A stretch of DNA of 64,000 nt from Chenopodium formosanum (Eukaryota; Streptophyta; Magnoliopsida; Caryophyllales; Amaranthaceae), in assembly GCA_024500155.1 (NCBI GenBank), contig CM044877.1, positions 32,859,001 to 32,923,000 on the forward strand. The letters run 5' to 3'. The notes under the pieces are model-generated. The model was not told where the DNA came from, searched no databases, and saw only the letters and a list, made by a program, of their open reading frames with translations. The position numbers and the translations under genes were made by a program. This document shows, piece after piece, positions 1-10,446 of this stretch; position 1 is the stretch's first letter, and every line of letters starts with the position of its first letter.

Positions 1-464
1 TTGGCGATATTTTCCGTCCCTGGTCCCATCACGATCCCAGCCCCCTCCCCGTTCGCCGTCCCTTTTACGGCCGCGCCATCTTGCCCGACCTCAATTTAGG
101 TCGCACGACCTCCATAACCCGTTTCCTAGGGTCTGGTTTGATGGTTTCGATATTCAAACGGGATTTGGGGTTGGGTTGGGTTGGGATATGGGTTTGCAGT
201 GGATTCAGGTCTAGGTGGAGCGGTGGTTTCCGATCTGGGTGGGGTGGTAGTTTTGGGTCTGGGTTTGGGGGTGGTGGGGATAGTGGTGGCTGGGTGTGGC
301 TTAGGTTTTTTTTTTTTTTTTTTTTATTTAATATTTGCTTTTACTTTTTTTTAATTATTTTTGTAGAACACATAAACACATTATTAGGGGTTGACTTTCT
401 CTCTTCTTCCTCTTCTCCATGGTTAATCGATTTTGATCGGTTTCTTCATCAATCTTGAGCTTCG
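1..464 (+). other. LINE 5' leader, low-complexity
   Basis: This is the region before ORF1 of the LINE. It is rich in G/T runs (about 130-300) and carries a long T run near 307-325. An open frame at 81-458 translates to a Gly/Ser/Phe-rich low-complexity peptide with no recognisable domain, so I do not call it a gene. Nothing marks the exact 5' end of the LINE. Confidence 0.4.
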
Positions 465-1889
465 ATGGCTAAGAAGAAGAAGCAGAATAACTCTACACCC
501 CAATTAGTACAGCTTAGAAGTTCTACTGATGAAATTTTACGGAATTTGCGGAACTCAGGCACAACTTTTGTTCCAAGCCCGATTCAGGAGGTGGACGAGC
601 TTGTCACTCCGGCGTCGACATTGGTCAATTCGGCTTGTTGTTCTATTCCCCGGAGTGATGCTGAAACCATTGCCCTATTTGCTGAAGCCATTGCTAGACC
701 AACATCTTCGAATTTCAATAAAACAGTATCTAGGGTTTCTAGTTGTACCGTTCCATTGGATGCTGAAGCGGCTGCTCATCGATCTGAACCAGCTATCACT
801 GATTCTCACTCTGTACCTCCCCCGGAACAGAACGAACATAAGGATGGTGAAGATCGAAGCTCTTTTTCTGGGAAGCTAGCTGCTAAGGGAGCTCCTCTAT
901 TCTTCGTTGCACCGATTGTTCAGAATGGGAAGTAGGTTGCTCAGCTTAAGGAATCTGAACTTGTGGGAGGTAATAGGAAATGGTCTAATGCTTTAGTTTT
1001 TTATGTTGTTGGTCATTACCCTACTATTGCTGCTGTTCATCGTTTCATAGTTCAACAATGGCATGATGTGAAAAAACTAGAAATTTTTTGGCATGATGAT
1101 GGGTATTTTATCATTAATTGTTGCTCAGTTAGTGATAAGGATACTATTCTTTGTTCTGGTCCACATATGTTCATGGGAAAACCAGCAATCATTAAATCTT
1201 GGAGTCCTAAATTTGATTTTGATGCTGAGATTTTGAGAACTATTCCTTTGTGGGTTAAGTTCCCAAACTTACCTTTAAATTGATGGGGTCCTGAAACTCT
1301 TAGTCGTATTGGTAATTTGCTTGGTGTACCAATTTTCTCTGATGAATGTACTACAAGACAACTAAGAGTTTCTTTTGCTAGAGTTCTAATAGAAATTGAT
1401 GTTACCAAGCCATTGCCTAAATCTGTGTTTGTGGAAAGCCCCTCGAAGGAAACTCTGGAACTCAAGGTAGTTTATGAATGGACTCCACCCTTTTGCTCTA
1501 AGTGTAATAAAGTGGGCCATGATTGTTCTGTTAAAGTGCCATCAGCTCCTAAGCATTCGGTGGCTACAGCTCCCAAGCAGTCAGTAAATGCAGCTCCTAA
1601 AGTGCAGCAAGTTTGGGTTGCTAAGCCTAGTCAAGCTCCTCTTGTTGTTGATGTTGATGCTTCTGTTCATGGGCAATCTGTTATCACCCCACAGGTTCAT
1701 ACTTCTCAAAACTCAGATGAGGGGTGGAGAATAGTGGGAAAGAAGACAAAAAGCCAACAAACTAGGGTTAATCAGCCTGCTTCTACCTCTAATGCTTTTG
1801 TTGCTCTATTTGCAAATGAAATGGATGGTGCAGGTGGTTTCACGATAAATCCAAGCGGGGGTGAGGTTAATCCCCCTTTGGTGTCATGA
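465..1889 (+). pseudogene. LINE ORF1 (gag-like RNA-binding protein), broken
   Basis: ORF1 of plant L1 elements encodes a nucleic-acid chaperone that coats the element RNA. One frame runs from the ATG at 465 to the TGA at 1887-1889, broken by in-frame stops at 933-935 (TAG) and 1281-1283 (TGA). The middle part (roughly 970-1480) reads like the DUF4283-type domain of these proteins, with FWHDDGYF, GKPAIIKSW and SRIGNLLGVP. A cysteine cluster CSKCNKVGHDC follows at about 1494-1526. Its last cysteine lies two residues after the histidine instead of five, so the zinc knuckle looks degraded. The C-terminal part is Pro/Ala/Gln-rich. The stop overlaps the ORF2 start as ATGA. Confidence 0.8.
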
Positions 1890-4800
1890 TTTACTCTATA
1901 TGGAATGTCAGGGGCCTGAATGACCCTGGAAAGGTTGCCTCTGTAAGGAGGTTGCTTCATTCTCATTCAGTTGATGTTATTGGTCTTCTTGAAACAAAAA
2001 TCAAATCAAAAAATGTTCTCACTTATCAGAAGAAGTTTGGCTCTTCTTGGCTTTGGATGTGCAATTATGATCATTCTCCCAAAGGGAGGATTTGGCTTGG
2101 TTGGAATGCAGATAGAGTAACTGTCAATGTCTTGAAGATTCATGAACAGTTTATTCATTGTAGTGTCTCTTCTAAGGATCTTTCTACTCAAATTCATCTC
2201 ACTGTTGTCTATGGGCTTCACTCTATTCATGATAGGCTTCCTATGTGGGAAGGAATTAGGAACATCTCTATTCAGCATTCTCCTTAGCTTTGTGCTGGTG
2301 ACTTTAACTCTGTTCTACATACTTCAGATAGACTTCATGGTACTGATGTTACTGATTATGAGACTAGAGATTTCCAGAGTTTGGTTGATGATTTGGACCT
2401 CACTGAGGTCAAGAGCAAAGGAGCCTTCTACTCTTGGTCAAATAAGGCTCACACTAGTCCTAGAACTCTTTCTAGGATTGATAGAGTCTTTGGTAACCAA
2501 GCTTGGCTGGCCTCTCATGGGCATGTTGAGATTGTCTATCTCCCCCCTTTTTTATCTGATCACAGTCTCTGTTGGATATTTGTTCTGCCCCTGCTGGGAG
2601 AGGTAGCCCTTTCAAGTTTCTAAACTGTATTGCTGATCATCCTGATTTCCTTGATACTATTTCTCAGGCTTGGGGTCCTGGTAGTTCTGTTTGGCAGAAG
2701 CTTAATTATGTGAAGTCTAGTATCAAGTCTCTTAATAGCAAGCAGTTTGGCAACATTGAGGAGAAGATTACTCAAGCTAATGTTAAGCTTGCTGGAATTC
2801 AGAACTTAATGGCTTAGAATCCTGATGATTTGGATTTATATGCTAAAGAATCTTATGCTATTAAGGTTGTCAAACGCTGGAATGATATTCAGGAAAGCAT
2901 CTTCAAACAAAAATCTAGGATCAACTGGATTAAGCTTGGAGATGGCAATTCTCATTATTTTTTCTTAGTGATGAAGAATAGACAAGCAAGGAATAGAATT
3001 GACTCCATCTTTGACTCTAACCAGGTTTTGCTTAAGGATCCGGATGTTATTTCTCATGAAGTTATCTCCTTCTATAAGTCTCTTTTAGGGACTCAGGCTC
3101 CTTGGCTTCCTGCTGTTGACCTTGTTACTATGAGGAGGGGTAAACAACTTAGCTCTGTTGCTCAGAGTTATCTCATTCAGCCTGTTTCTCATGCTGAAAT
3201 TGATGCTGCCCTTAAGGGAATTGATAACACTAAAGCTCCTGGTATTGATGGCTTTAACTCCTTTTTCTTTAAGATTGGCATATTGTGAAAGATGATATTT
3301 ATGCTAGTGTTATTGATTTCTTTACTAAAGGGACCTTGCCTAAGCAATGGAATTGCACAACTATCACTCTTGTTCCTAAAATCCCTAATGCTTCCCATGT
3401 TAAGGATTTTAGACCTATAGCTTGTTGCACTGTGGTTTATAAGCTCATTTCTAAGGTCATAACTGCTAGACTTGATGCTATCATTGGTGAGGTCATTGAT
3501 GATGCCCAAGCAGGTTTCATTCCAGGCAAGCACATTGGTGACAATATCCTTCTTGCAACTGAATTGATCAAAGGCTATGATCACAAATTTATCTCACCTA
3601 GATGCATGGTTAAGGTGGATTTGAAGAAAGCCTATGATTCAGTTGAGTGGGGATTCTTGATTACTGTTATGCAGGAGCTTGGTTTCCCTCAGAGATTTGT
3701 AAGCTGGATCTGGACTTGTCTTACTTCTGTCTCTTATTCTATTCTTATTAATGGTTTTCCTGCCCCTCCTTTTGAAGCTAAGAAAGGTTTAAGACAAGGT
3801 GACCCTATGTCTCCCTTTATTTTTGCTATTGGTATGGAATACCTTTCCAGGTGCCTTGATGAGCTTAGGTTAACTCCTGATTTTAACTTTCATCCTAGAT
3901 GTGAAAAGTTAAACCTAACTCACATGATGTTTGCTGATGATCTATTGATGTTTTCTAGAGCTGATAGTGTTTCTGTTAAGCTTCTCTTCCAAGATTTCTT
4001 GAAATTCTCGGGTGCTTCCGGGCTTTCTGCTAATCTTGATAAAAGTGAAGTCTATTTTGGAGGAGTTTATGTTGATGTTCAGACAGAGCTGAGAGAGCTT
4101 CTTGGTGTTTCTCAAGGTACTATTCCTTTTAGGTATCTTGGGGTCCCTCTCTCTTCCAAGAAGCTTACTATTGCTCAGTGTAGGCCTTTGGTGGAGAAGG
4201 TGACTGCTAGAATCCAAGGGTGGATGGCTAAACACTTGTCCTATGCTGGGAGGCTTCAGTTGGTGAAGAGTGTGTTGTTTGGTATTCAGACATATTGGGC
4301 TTAAATTTTTATCTTGCCAAAGAAAATTCTGAAAGAGATTGAGGCTAGATTCAGGTGCTTTCTTTGGACTGGATCCTCTGCCCCTGCTAAGAAATCTTTG
4401 GTTGCTTGGAATTATGTTTGTCTTCCTAAAGTCTGTGGTGGCTGGAACTTACTTTCTCTTCCTGAGTGGAATAAAGCAGCTGTCACTAAGTTACTTTGGG
4501 ATATTGCTCACAAGGCTGATAATCTTTGGGTTAAGTGGGTCCATATCTATTATTTCAAGCATAAAGATTGTTTGACCGCTCCTACCCCTGCTAAATGCTC
4601 TTGGTTTTTGAAGAAGATTCTGAGTTGTAAGGATATTGTGAATGATCAAGGGGGATGGGATGGTTTTATACAGGGCAACAAGATGAAAATCAAGAAGCTT
4701 TATGCTGCTATTAGGCCTCAAGTTCCTAAGGTTCCTTGGAAGAGGGTCATTTGTCATAACTTAGCAACTCCTAAAAGTGTATTTATCTTGTGGCTAACTT

Positions 4801-5204
4801 TGTGGGATAGGCTTGTCACTAAGGATAGGTTGCTTTAATGGCACATCTCTTGTGATCCAAGGTGTTTCTTTTGCTTGAATAGCAATGAAAGTGTTCAACA
4901 CTTATTCATTGATTGTGAGTACTCTAGACAGGTTTGGAACAAGGTGTTGAGTGTCTTTCATGTTTCCAAGCATGTTCAGCAGTTTGGTGATGAGATTGAA
5001 TGGTTGAAGAAAATCTGCAGAAGTTCCAGATTGAAAAACAAAGTGATCCAAGTTGCCTTCACTGAAAAAGTCTATGGTATTTGGATACAAAGGAATGCAG
5101 TTTTGTTCACTGGTTGTTGCAAGCATGTTGATGTCCTAGTTAGGAACATTATCTTTCATTCAGCCTGTAGAATCCTAGCGGGAAGCAAATACTTGATTGC
5201 TTAG
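1886..5204 (+). pseudogene. LINE ORF2 (endonuclease-reverse transcriptase), broken
   Basis: ORF2 supplies the apurinic-type endonuclease and reverse transcriptase for target-primed insertion. Endonuclease landmarks are present: WNVRGLND at the N-terminus, the LLETKI glutamate, AGDFNSVLH near 2300 and SDHS near 2560. Reverse transcriptase blocks follow: FRPIACC, GFIPGKHIGDN, VDLKKAYDSVEW, LRQGDPMSPF and the catalytic FADD at 3930-3941. A zf-RVT-like region with FFCLNSNESVQHLFIDC lies near 4870-4920. In-frame stops occur at 2285 (TAG), 2815 (TAG), 4302 (TAA) and 4836 (TAA), with frame changes near 2575 and 3283. The protein ends shortly after the zinc region, with no RNase H domain. Confidence 0.88.
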
Positions 5205-5660
5205 TTGGTTTATCAGGAAGCTGCTTCTGCTGTTCTGTTTTACTGTTGCTGTTGCTGGTTTATTGCTGTTGTTGCTGAATTCTGCTACTGTTGCTGTCTG
5301 TTCTCTGTTGCTGTTGCTGAATTCTGCTGTTGTTGTTGATTTTTGTTGTTGTTGCTGGTTTCTGTTGCTGCTGCTGGCTTCTGCTACTGTTGTTGTTTCG
5401 TGTTGCTGCTGCTGTTTTTTGTAGCAGCTTCTGATTTCTGTTGCTGTTGCTGATTTCAGCTGCTGTTGTTGGTTTTTGCTGTTGTTGCTAGTTTTTGTTG
5501 CTGCTGCTGAATTCTGTTTCAGTTGCTGGTTTCTGTTGCTGCTGCTAATTTTTGTTGCTGCTGCTATTTCCTGTTGTTGTTGCTGAATTCTGCTGCTGTT
5601 GGTTTCTGGTGCTGTTGCTGACTTCTGATCTGCTGTTTTGTTGTCTGTGGCAGGTGTTCT
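5205..5660 (+). repeat. TG(C/T) triplet-repeat tract in LINE 3' UTR
   Basis: Immediately after ORF2 about 450 bp are almost entirely interrupted TTG/CTG/GCT triplets, fading out towards 5860. Translated, they give Leu/Val/Cys-only peptides on one strand and Gln/Ala-rich ones on the other. Both are artefacts of the repeat, not genes. Confidence 0.75.
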
Positions 5661-6008
5661 GCTTGCTGCAGTTTGGTTCTGGGTGGCAGCTGATTCTGCA
5701 ATTGCTGTTCTAGCAGTCTATTTTCTGCAGTTGCTGGTTCAGGTGCTGATGCTGCTGTTCTGTTGCTATGGTCCGCTGGTTCTGTTCTGGTCAGCAAGTT
5801 TGACAGCATGGTTGTTACAGCTTGTGTGCTGGTGTTGCCTTTTTGTTTTGGCAACTGGTTATTTGATGTCTTTTCTTTTGTTTTTTTTAGCGGCTCTTGT
5901 TTCTTTGCTTGCTAGTTTATGCTAGTTTTGGTGTTTTCAGCTTCTCTTTTTGCTTATTTTTTGTGCTGGTTTTGTCTTAGGTTCTCTTGTCTGGTCTTGG
6001 CTCTCAGA

Positions 6009-6086
6009 ACCCTTCCTAGAAGGTGGCTGTGAGCTTGAGTCCAGTAGGTGTCCTTGTTTCTCCCAAGCACCCTTCCTAGAAGGTGG
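6009..6086 (+). repeat. Two direct copies of an 18-bp motif, 60 bp apart
   Basis: ACCCTTCCTAGAAGGTGG occurs at 6009-6026 and 6069-6086 in the LINE 3' UTR. Each copy contains the inverted repeat CCTTCCTAGAAGG, so each can form a short hairpin. It could be a structured 3' UTR element used by the reverse transcriptase, but that is inference. Confidence 0.6.
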
Positions 6087-6233
6087 TTTGGGTAAATTCT
6101 TGGACTGTTGGTGTTGGTGTTGGTTTGGCCTTTTTGGTCTGTGGTGTTGGTGTTGTTACAGCTTAGCTTCTTATAAGTTGTTTCTTATTTTGGCAATAAA
6201 ATTCATATTTTCCAAAAAAAAAAAAAAATTATT

Positions 6234-6437
6234 TTTTTAAAATTTTTGGACAAATCAAGTTGTGACACGTGTAAATTAAACTTAATTAAAAAAAATTACC
6301 TCTTCAACCTATTATTGGTCACTCGGGACCATTTCGAGCAGATTGGGTATAAAGGTCGGATTATTTAAAAATAATCCAAAGGTGGGATTATTTTTAGCGG
6401 ACGGGCCAAATGTGGGATTATTCCGGGCAATTTTTCC
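6234..6437 (+). mobile_element. Right end of a MULE-like element split by the LINE
   Basis: The sequence closely resembles the right-hand end of the element at 7563-8499: a GACACGTG-like block, TTATTGGTCACT, then repeated GG(A/T)TTATT words, ending in CAATTTTTCC. The LINE poly(A) tail abuts it on the left, so the LINE inserted inside this copy. The left half is not seen in the window. Confidence 0.6.
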
Positions 6438-7562
6438 ATTACCAAATGCTTTGTTTCAAAATACGTAAAGTATTGTGTAGAACGGACTCACGTGAGTCCG
6501 ATCATACAAACAAAAAATATTTCATTTCTGACGAAAATTAACTTATTCCTGACTAGAATGATTTTATTCCTGACAAAAAATATCTAATTCCTGACGAAAA
6601 TTAACTTATTCCTGACTAACAAAAACTTATTTCTAATAGTATTTTTTTAGGTTTTAATTGTCAGAAATTAGACAATATTGATCAGAAATTAGGGAATATT
6701 TATCATATATTAGACAATATTGATCAAATATTAGACAATATTAATTAGATATTAGACAAATTTTCCTCGTGATGAATGTGTTGCATCAATGGCGGAGTTT
6801 TCAAATGTAATAGGACCCCCAGTTGCATTGTAAATCATACACTTAGTAGCAACGCTAATACGCTACTACCACAACGATCAACCAGCTTTGCAGCGAAGTT
6901 GTGAGCACTCACATCCTTACCATCATTGTTCTTCATTAACATTGCTGCTTTAGCTCGGTCATTTTGGTTCAACGTCTTCTTATCTTGATATTCTTTCATC
7001 TCTATTAATGTTTCGTTTGTGATGGGAACTCCATTCGTTTGCCATTCTATGAATAGTAGCAAAAAGATTCATAATTTAGGGGGAAGAGGGAGGGTGATGG
7101 CAGTGGGTAGGTCGGAGATGGCAGCATGGTTGCGGTTTGTGATAAGGGAAGTGTGTTATAAATTGGACTCATGTGAAACGGACTCACACAAAACCTTCTC
7201 TTCAAAATATTATCCTACACTAGCTTTTATATATATATATATATATCCCAAAGAATATAGGGTGTTTTCTATTTTAATAATTTTCACGTATAACCTTAAC
7301 AAAACTTATTTTAGTTGTGTTTAAATTGGGGTAATGCTTTGGATAATGCTTTTTAAACTTATTTTTCTCTATGATCTTGCTAATGAACGCTCATGGGCCT
7401 AAGGTGTTAGATAAGCTTTTAAAACATTTTTTCTAAATTGGTATAAATTTTAAAAAAGCATGTCAAAATCACACGTCGATAGGTGTAATTAATGTTCATG
7501 TTAGTTCATTATTTCTACTTTTAGTTATTCTATAATGTTAGCTTTTATGTTTTTTTTTTCTA
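6438..7562. other. Unassigned AT-rich region with short diverged repeats
   Basis: The region contains diverged repeats of TATTCCTGACGAAAATTAAC (6530-6630) and of TCAGAAATTAGACAATATTG (6660-6760). A perfect 18-bp palindrome CGGACTCACGTGAGTCCG lies at 6483-6500. Near 7160-7195 related words (GGACTCATGTGAAACGGACTCAC) recur, so 6440-7210 may be one degenerate transposon. The rest (7210-7562) is AT-rich with nothing recognisable. Confidence 0.4.
6835..7062 (-). pseudogene. Unrecognised 75-codon fragment, possibly from a transposon protein
   Basis: A minus-strand frame reads through NGVPITNETLIEMKEYQ, an Asn/Asp/Lys-rich middle and AHNFAAKLVDRCGSS. Its composition is that of a real charged protein, not of low-complexity noise. 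I do not recognise a family. Its place between two transposon ends suggests a scrap of a transposase-associated ORF. No start context or neighbouring exon supports a working gene. Confidence 0.3.
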
Positions 7563-8499
7563 GGAAAATTTGTTAAAAATAATCCCAATTTTTGTTAGTT
7601 CACTCAATATAATCTCTACTTTAGATTACTTTTAAATAATCCCGACTTTATGGGTTATTCGCTTTAAACAGTCCCAACCGGTCACCCAACCTGTTGTATC
7701 AGGTTACGGGGACACGTGGCATTGGTTGACTAATTTTAATTTTTTTTTTTAAAAGAACTAATAAAAATATTAAAACTTAAAATAAAAACAGCCCACCGAC
7801 GAAAACCTCCCTTCCACCACCGCCGGCTACTTTCGAAGCCGCCAACCCTCCTTCCCACCGACGCCAGCTCTCGAACTTTCTCTCCGTCACGTCAGCGTCC
7901 GACCACCACCGCTTCCCTCCTCCTCTAAATCATTTAACCTCCACCGCCTACAAAAAAAAAAAAAAAAAAAAACCCAAAAACCCTTAATAAAACCTAGCCT
8001 AACTGCCAAAACACCATAATCGGTCCTCCCCCACCCTCGAAACCCTAGCTACATGGGTTCTGAGGGTAGGGGGAGGACCGATTGTTGTGTTTTGGCGGTG
8101 GGGCTAGGTTTATTTAAGGATTCAGGTTTAGGTTAGGAGGTTTTAGGGTTGTTGTTTTGGTGGTTTAGGGGGTAAAGGGAAGGGTGGCGACAGAGCTGGC
8201 AGTGGGCAGCGGCAATAAGGGGCAGGAGTACTTGGCTGGGTGGTAGGCAGTGGCCGCCAGATTTCTAGGTTGCTGGTGTGTTGTCAACTAGTGTTTTTTA
8301 AAACACAAATTAAAAGATTTTCAACCAATTACAACGTGACATGCACATAAACCCAAAAAAAAAACCTCTTTAAGGTTATTGGTCACTTTGGACTGTTTAA
8401 AGAGAATAACCACAGAGTTCGGATTATTTAAAAATAATTCAAAGTTGGGATTATTTGAAGCGAATCGGCGAAAGTTGGGATTATTTTAACAAATTTTCC
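7563..8499. mobile_element. Non-autonomous MULE-like element with long terminal inverted repeats
   Basis: The left end starts GGAAAATTTGTTAAAAATAA and the right end is TTATTTTAACAAATTTTCC, its inverse. The inverted similarity continues for roughly 120 bp inward. The interior is much more GC-rich (7790-8280) than the surroundings and includes a large hairpin. No transposase frame is present. Long terminal inverted repeats around an unrelated GC-rich interior resemble Pack-MULEs. A clean 9-bp target duplication was not found, so the superfamily call is inferred. Confidence 0.6.
7982..8119. repeat. Hairpin with about 65-bp arms inside the MULE-like element
   Basis: Arms at about 7982-8046 and 8055-8119 are near-perfect inverted copies separated by about 8 bp. 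The left arm contains CGGTCCTCCCCCACCCTC and the right arm GAGGGTAGGGGGAGGACCG. A transcript across it would fold into a long stem. Confidence 0.75.
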
Positions 8500-8883
8500 T
8501 TTTATCTAAACTTAACTATCTAAACTTAGCTTGTTTTTATGAAACGCATGAACATAAGGTGAATTGAAAGGCTTTATTTATATGTATCACGAATTTGCTC
8601 ATTATTTCCTAAGCAAAATGTATGAATAAGTTCATCACAAATTTTCATATGTGGTTCCCACACGGTGTGGCCGGGGTTACTCGGTCGATTAGGGGTTACT
8701 AAATCAGTGTTTTGGTGTGTGTCAGCTTACCACACAGTATGGCTGGCCACATTTTTTTTTTCATTTTTCATGTTTTATTATTTATATTATTATTTTTTTG
8801 AATGGGTTTTTATTATTATCTTATGTTGAGTAACTAGGTTTTAATGATTTTAAACTAATGATGATTATCTATCTAACGTATTT
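8500..8883. other. AT-rich spacer, nothing recognised
   Basis: No coding potential. Two similar words, CCACACGGTGTGGCCGG and CCACACAGTATGGCTGGCC, lie near 8657 and 8730. Otherwise nothing is seen. Confidence 0.5.
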
Positions 8884-9471
8884 CACTACTAAAAATGAAG
8901 GTTTTTGCGACCGTCTCGAACGGTCGTTGAAAATAGCAAAAACGGTCGCTGAAAATAATTGCGACCTTCAACGGTCGTAATGTGGGCGTCGTTGTTAACT
9001 TGATCGAAAAAAAAATTATGACCGCTTGACGGTTGCAATTAATTTGTGATCGCTTTCTTTATTTTCAACGACAGGCAATAAAACGGTCGTAAATATTATG
9101 AAATGCGACCGTTATCAACTCGGTCGCAAATATGCACATTTGCGACGGTTTTAGGCGGTCGCAAATTTTCTTAAAAAAATAAAATAAAAAGGTATCAAAT
9201 GCAGCAACCAATTCCCACTGACCCCCCCCCCCACCAACCTGCTGCATTCTTTCATAGCCTAAACCCCCTTAACCCACCACCACCGTCCTCCCTAAACAAC
9301 CACTACCCACCATCACACCCACCACCACCGTCCTCTCTAAACAACCAACACCCACCACCACCGCTATCTTTAACCCAAAAAAAACCCACAAAAAATAAAT
9401 CAACCAACCATATGAATTTATAAAATAAAAAAACCCACAAAACCAAATCAACAAAACCACCTGTAACACCC
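8884..9471. mobile_element. CACTA family A, copy 1, left part
   Basis: The element starts with CACTACTAAAAATGAAGG and continues with many copies of GCGACCGT/ACGGTCGC in both orientations, the subterminal repeats typical of CACTA elements. A Pro/His-coding CCACCACC-rich stretch (9220-9365) follows, as in the complete second copy at 46283-48359. At 9472 the sequence changes to a gypsy LTR end, so this copy is interrupted. Its right part is at 18938-19317. Confidence 0.8.
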
Positions 9472-10260
9472 CCGATTTACTAACTAATAATAAACAAGAA
9501 TTAAAGGAAAATAAACAAACTTTAAATAAAATTGCGGAAGCATACACCTAAATCGGAGGTATCACCGCCACACTCAACAACCTGTCGAGTGTTAAGGCTT
9601 ACAAAATTCTAACTGTACAACTCAATAAATCTAGGTGAGATATTTATACAACTTTACAAACTTGTCATAACAAACTAATCGTAACACTTGAGCTCCTTTA
9701 GCTACGATCACTTCATTAACCTGTTTAGAAAATCTTGATTGCTCACCATTAAGAACAAATTCCAAAATAAATCGTCGCAGGGCCACCATAAGAAAAAGAC
9801 ATGGTCGCAAACAAAAATAGCACAATAAAACAACACACACGTCAGCAGAAAGATGAGTAATCACCACTTATCATAATACAAAGAATAATAGAATAATTAA
9901 CACAACTAGCTCAATTAAACAATGTAGTTCAAAACTACATTACACAATTCAAATGGTATTAGAGCCTAAACGTTCATGGGATTTACGCATGGATCTTCAT
10001 ATCCCAGCGTGGTTTGTTTAGGAATGAACCTGTTAATTAAGAGTAGGATTAAAATTAACATAGGCTAAGCCGTTTCAAGAGTGTTTCTCTCTATATGCTT
10101 GTGCTTGCTATGTGTTTTTTATGTGGCTAACTTTGAGTTCGGGGACGAACTCCTTTTTAAGGGGGATAGTATGTAATAATCCTAATATCTCTATATTCTA
10201 TATAAATAAAAGGTTGGTTTATTGTTACTTTCTCTCAAATTTACAAGTAATAAGTTATTT
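9472..10260. mobile_element. Degenerate gypsy (Tekay-like) LTR and internal remains
   Basis: The segment begins TGTAACACCCCCGA. Read on the minus strand this is the GGGGGTGTTACA end of a Tekay-type LTR, and TTCCGCAATTT just inside matches the same position of the solo LTR at 50052-52884. Further right a TGGTATTAGAGC primer-site-like word lies at about 9953. At 10145-10171 the plus strand shows the end of a gypsy pol gene (CGGGGACGAACTCC) with polypurine tract AAGGGGGATAGTA, then TGTAATAATCC. These look like collapsed remains of more than one element. No intact ORF exists. Confidence 0.5.
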
Positions 10261-10446
10261 TTTTCTATTTTAAGTTTCGAGGACGAAACTTGTTTTAAGG
10301 AGGGTAGATTGTAATACCCTAAAGTTTTCTATTTTAAGTTTCGAGGACGAAACTTGTTTTAAAGAGGGTAGATTGTAATACCCTAAATTTTTCTATTTAA
10401 GTTTCGGGAACGAAACTTGTTTTAAGAAGGGTAGATTGTAATACCC
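10261..10446 (+). repeat. Three tandem 64-bp copies of a gypsy pol-end/polypurine tract/LTR-start junction
   Basis: Units begin at 10261, 10325 and 10389. Each contains AAGTTTCGAGGACGAAACTT (an inverted repeat), TTTTAAGGAGGGTAGA (polypurine tract) and TGTAATACCC (LTR start). The third unit lacks two T and has GGGAACG for GAGGACG. This is the normal pol-end-to-3'-LTR junction of this gypsy group, but repeated. Confidence 0.85.

Larger units (their letters stand above)
1..6228 (+). mobile_element. L1-type LINE, decayed, 5' end uncertain
   Basis: A non-LTR retrotransposon with an ORF1 for an RNA-binding protein, an ORF2 with endonuclease, reverse transcriptase and a zinc-binding C-terminal region, a polyadenylation signal (AATAAA, 6195-6200) and a poly(A) tail (6214-6228). 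ORF1 ends and ORF2 starts in an ATGA overlap. The flank right of the tail matches a MULE-like terminal region, so the LINE inserted into that element. The 5' end and the left target duplication were not found and may lie before the window. Both ORFs are broken by several stops and frameshifts, so the copy is inactive. ORF2 has no RNase H domain, unlike the second LINE in this window. Confidence 0.85.

Noticed and set aside
81..458. Open frame rich in Gly, Ser and Phe
   Set aside because: Low complexity from G/T runs and a poly(T) stretch in the LINE leader; no domain.
5197..5854. Poly-Leu/Val/Cys frames (+) and a Gln-rich frame (-)
   Set aside because: Translation of the TG(C/T) triplet tract; not protein-like.
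9199..9423. Pro/His-rich frame
   Set aside because: CCACCACC-rich interior of CACTA family A; the same region in copy 2 is not an ORF.
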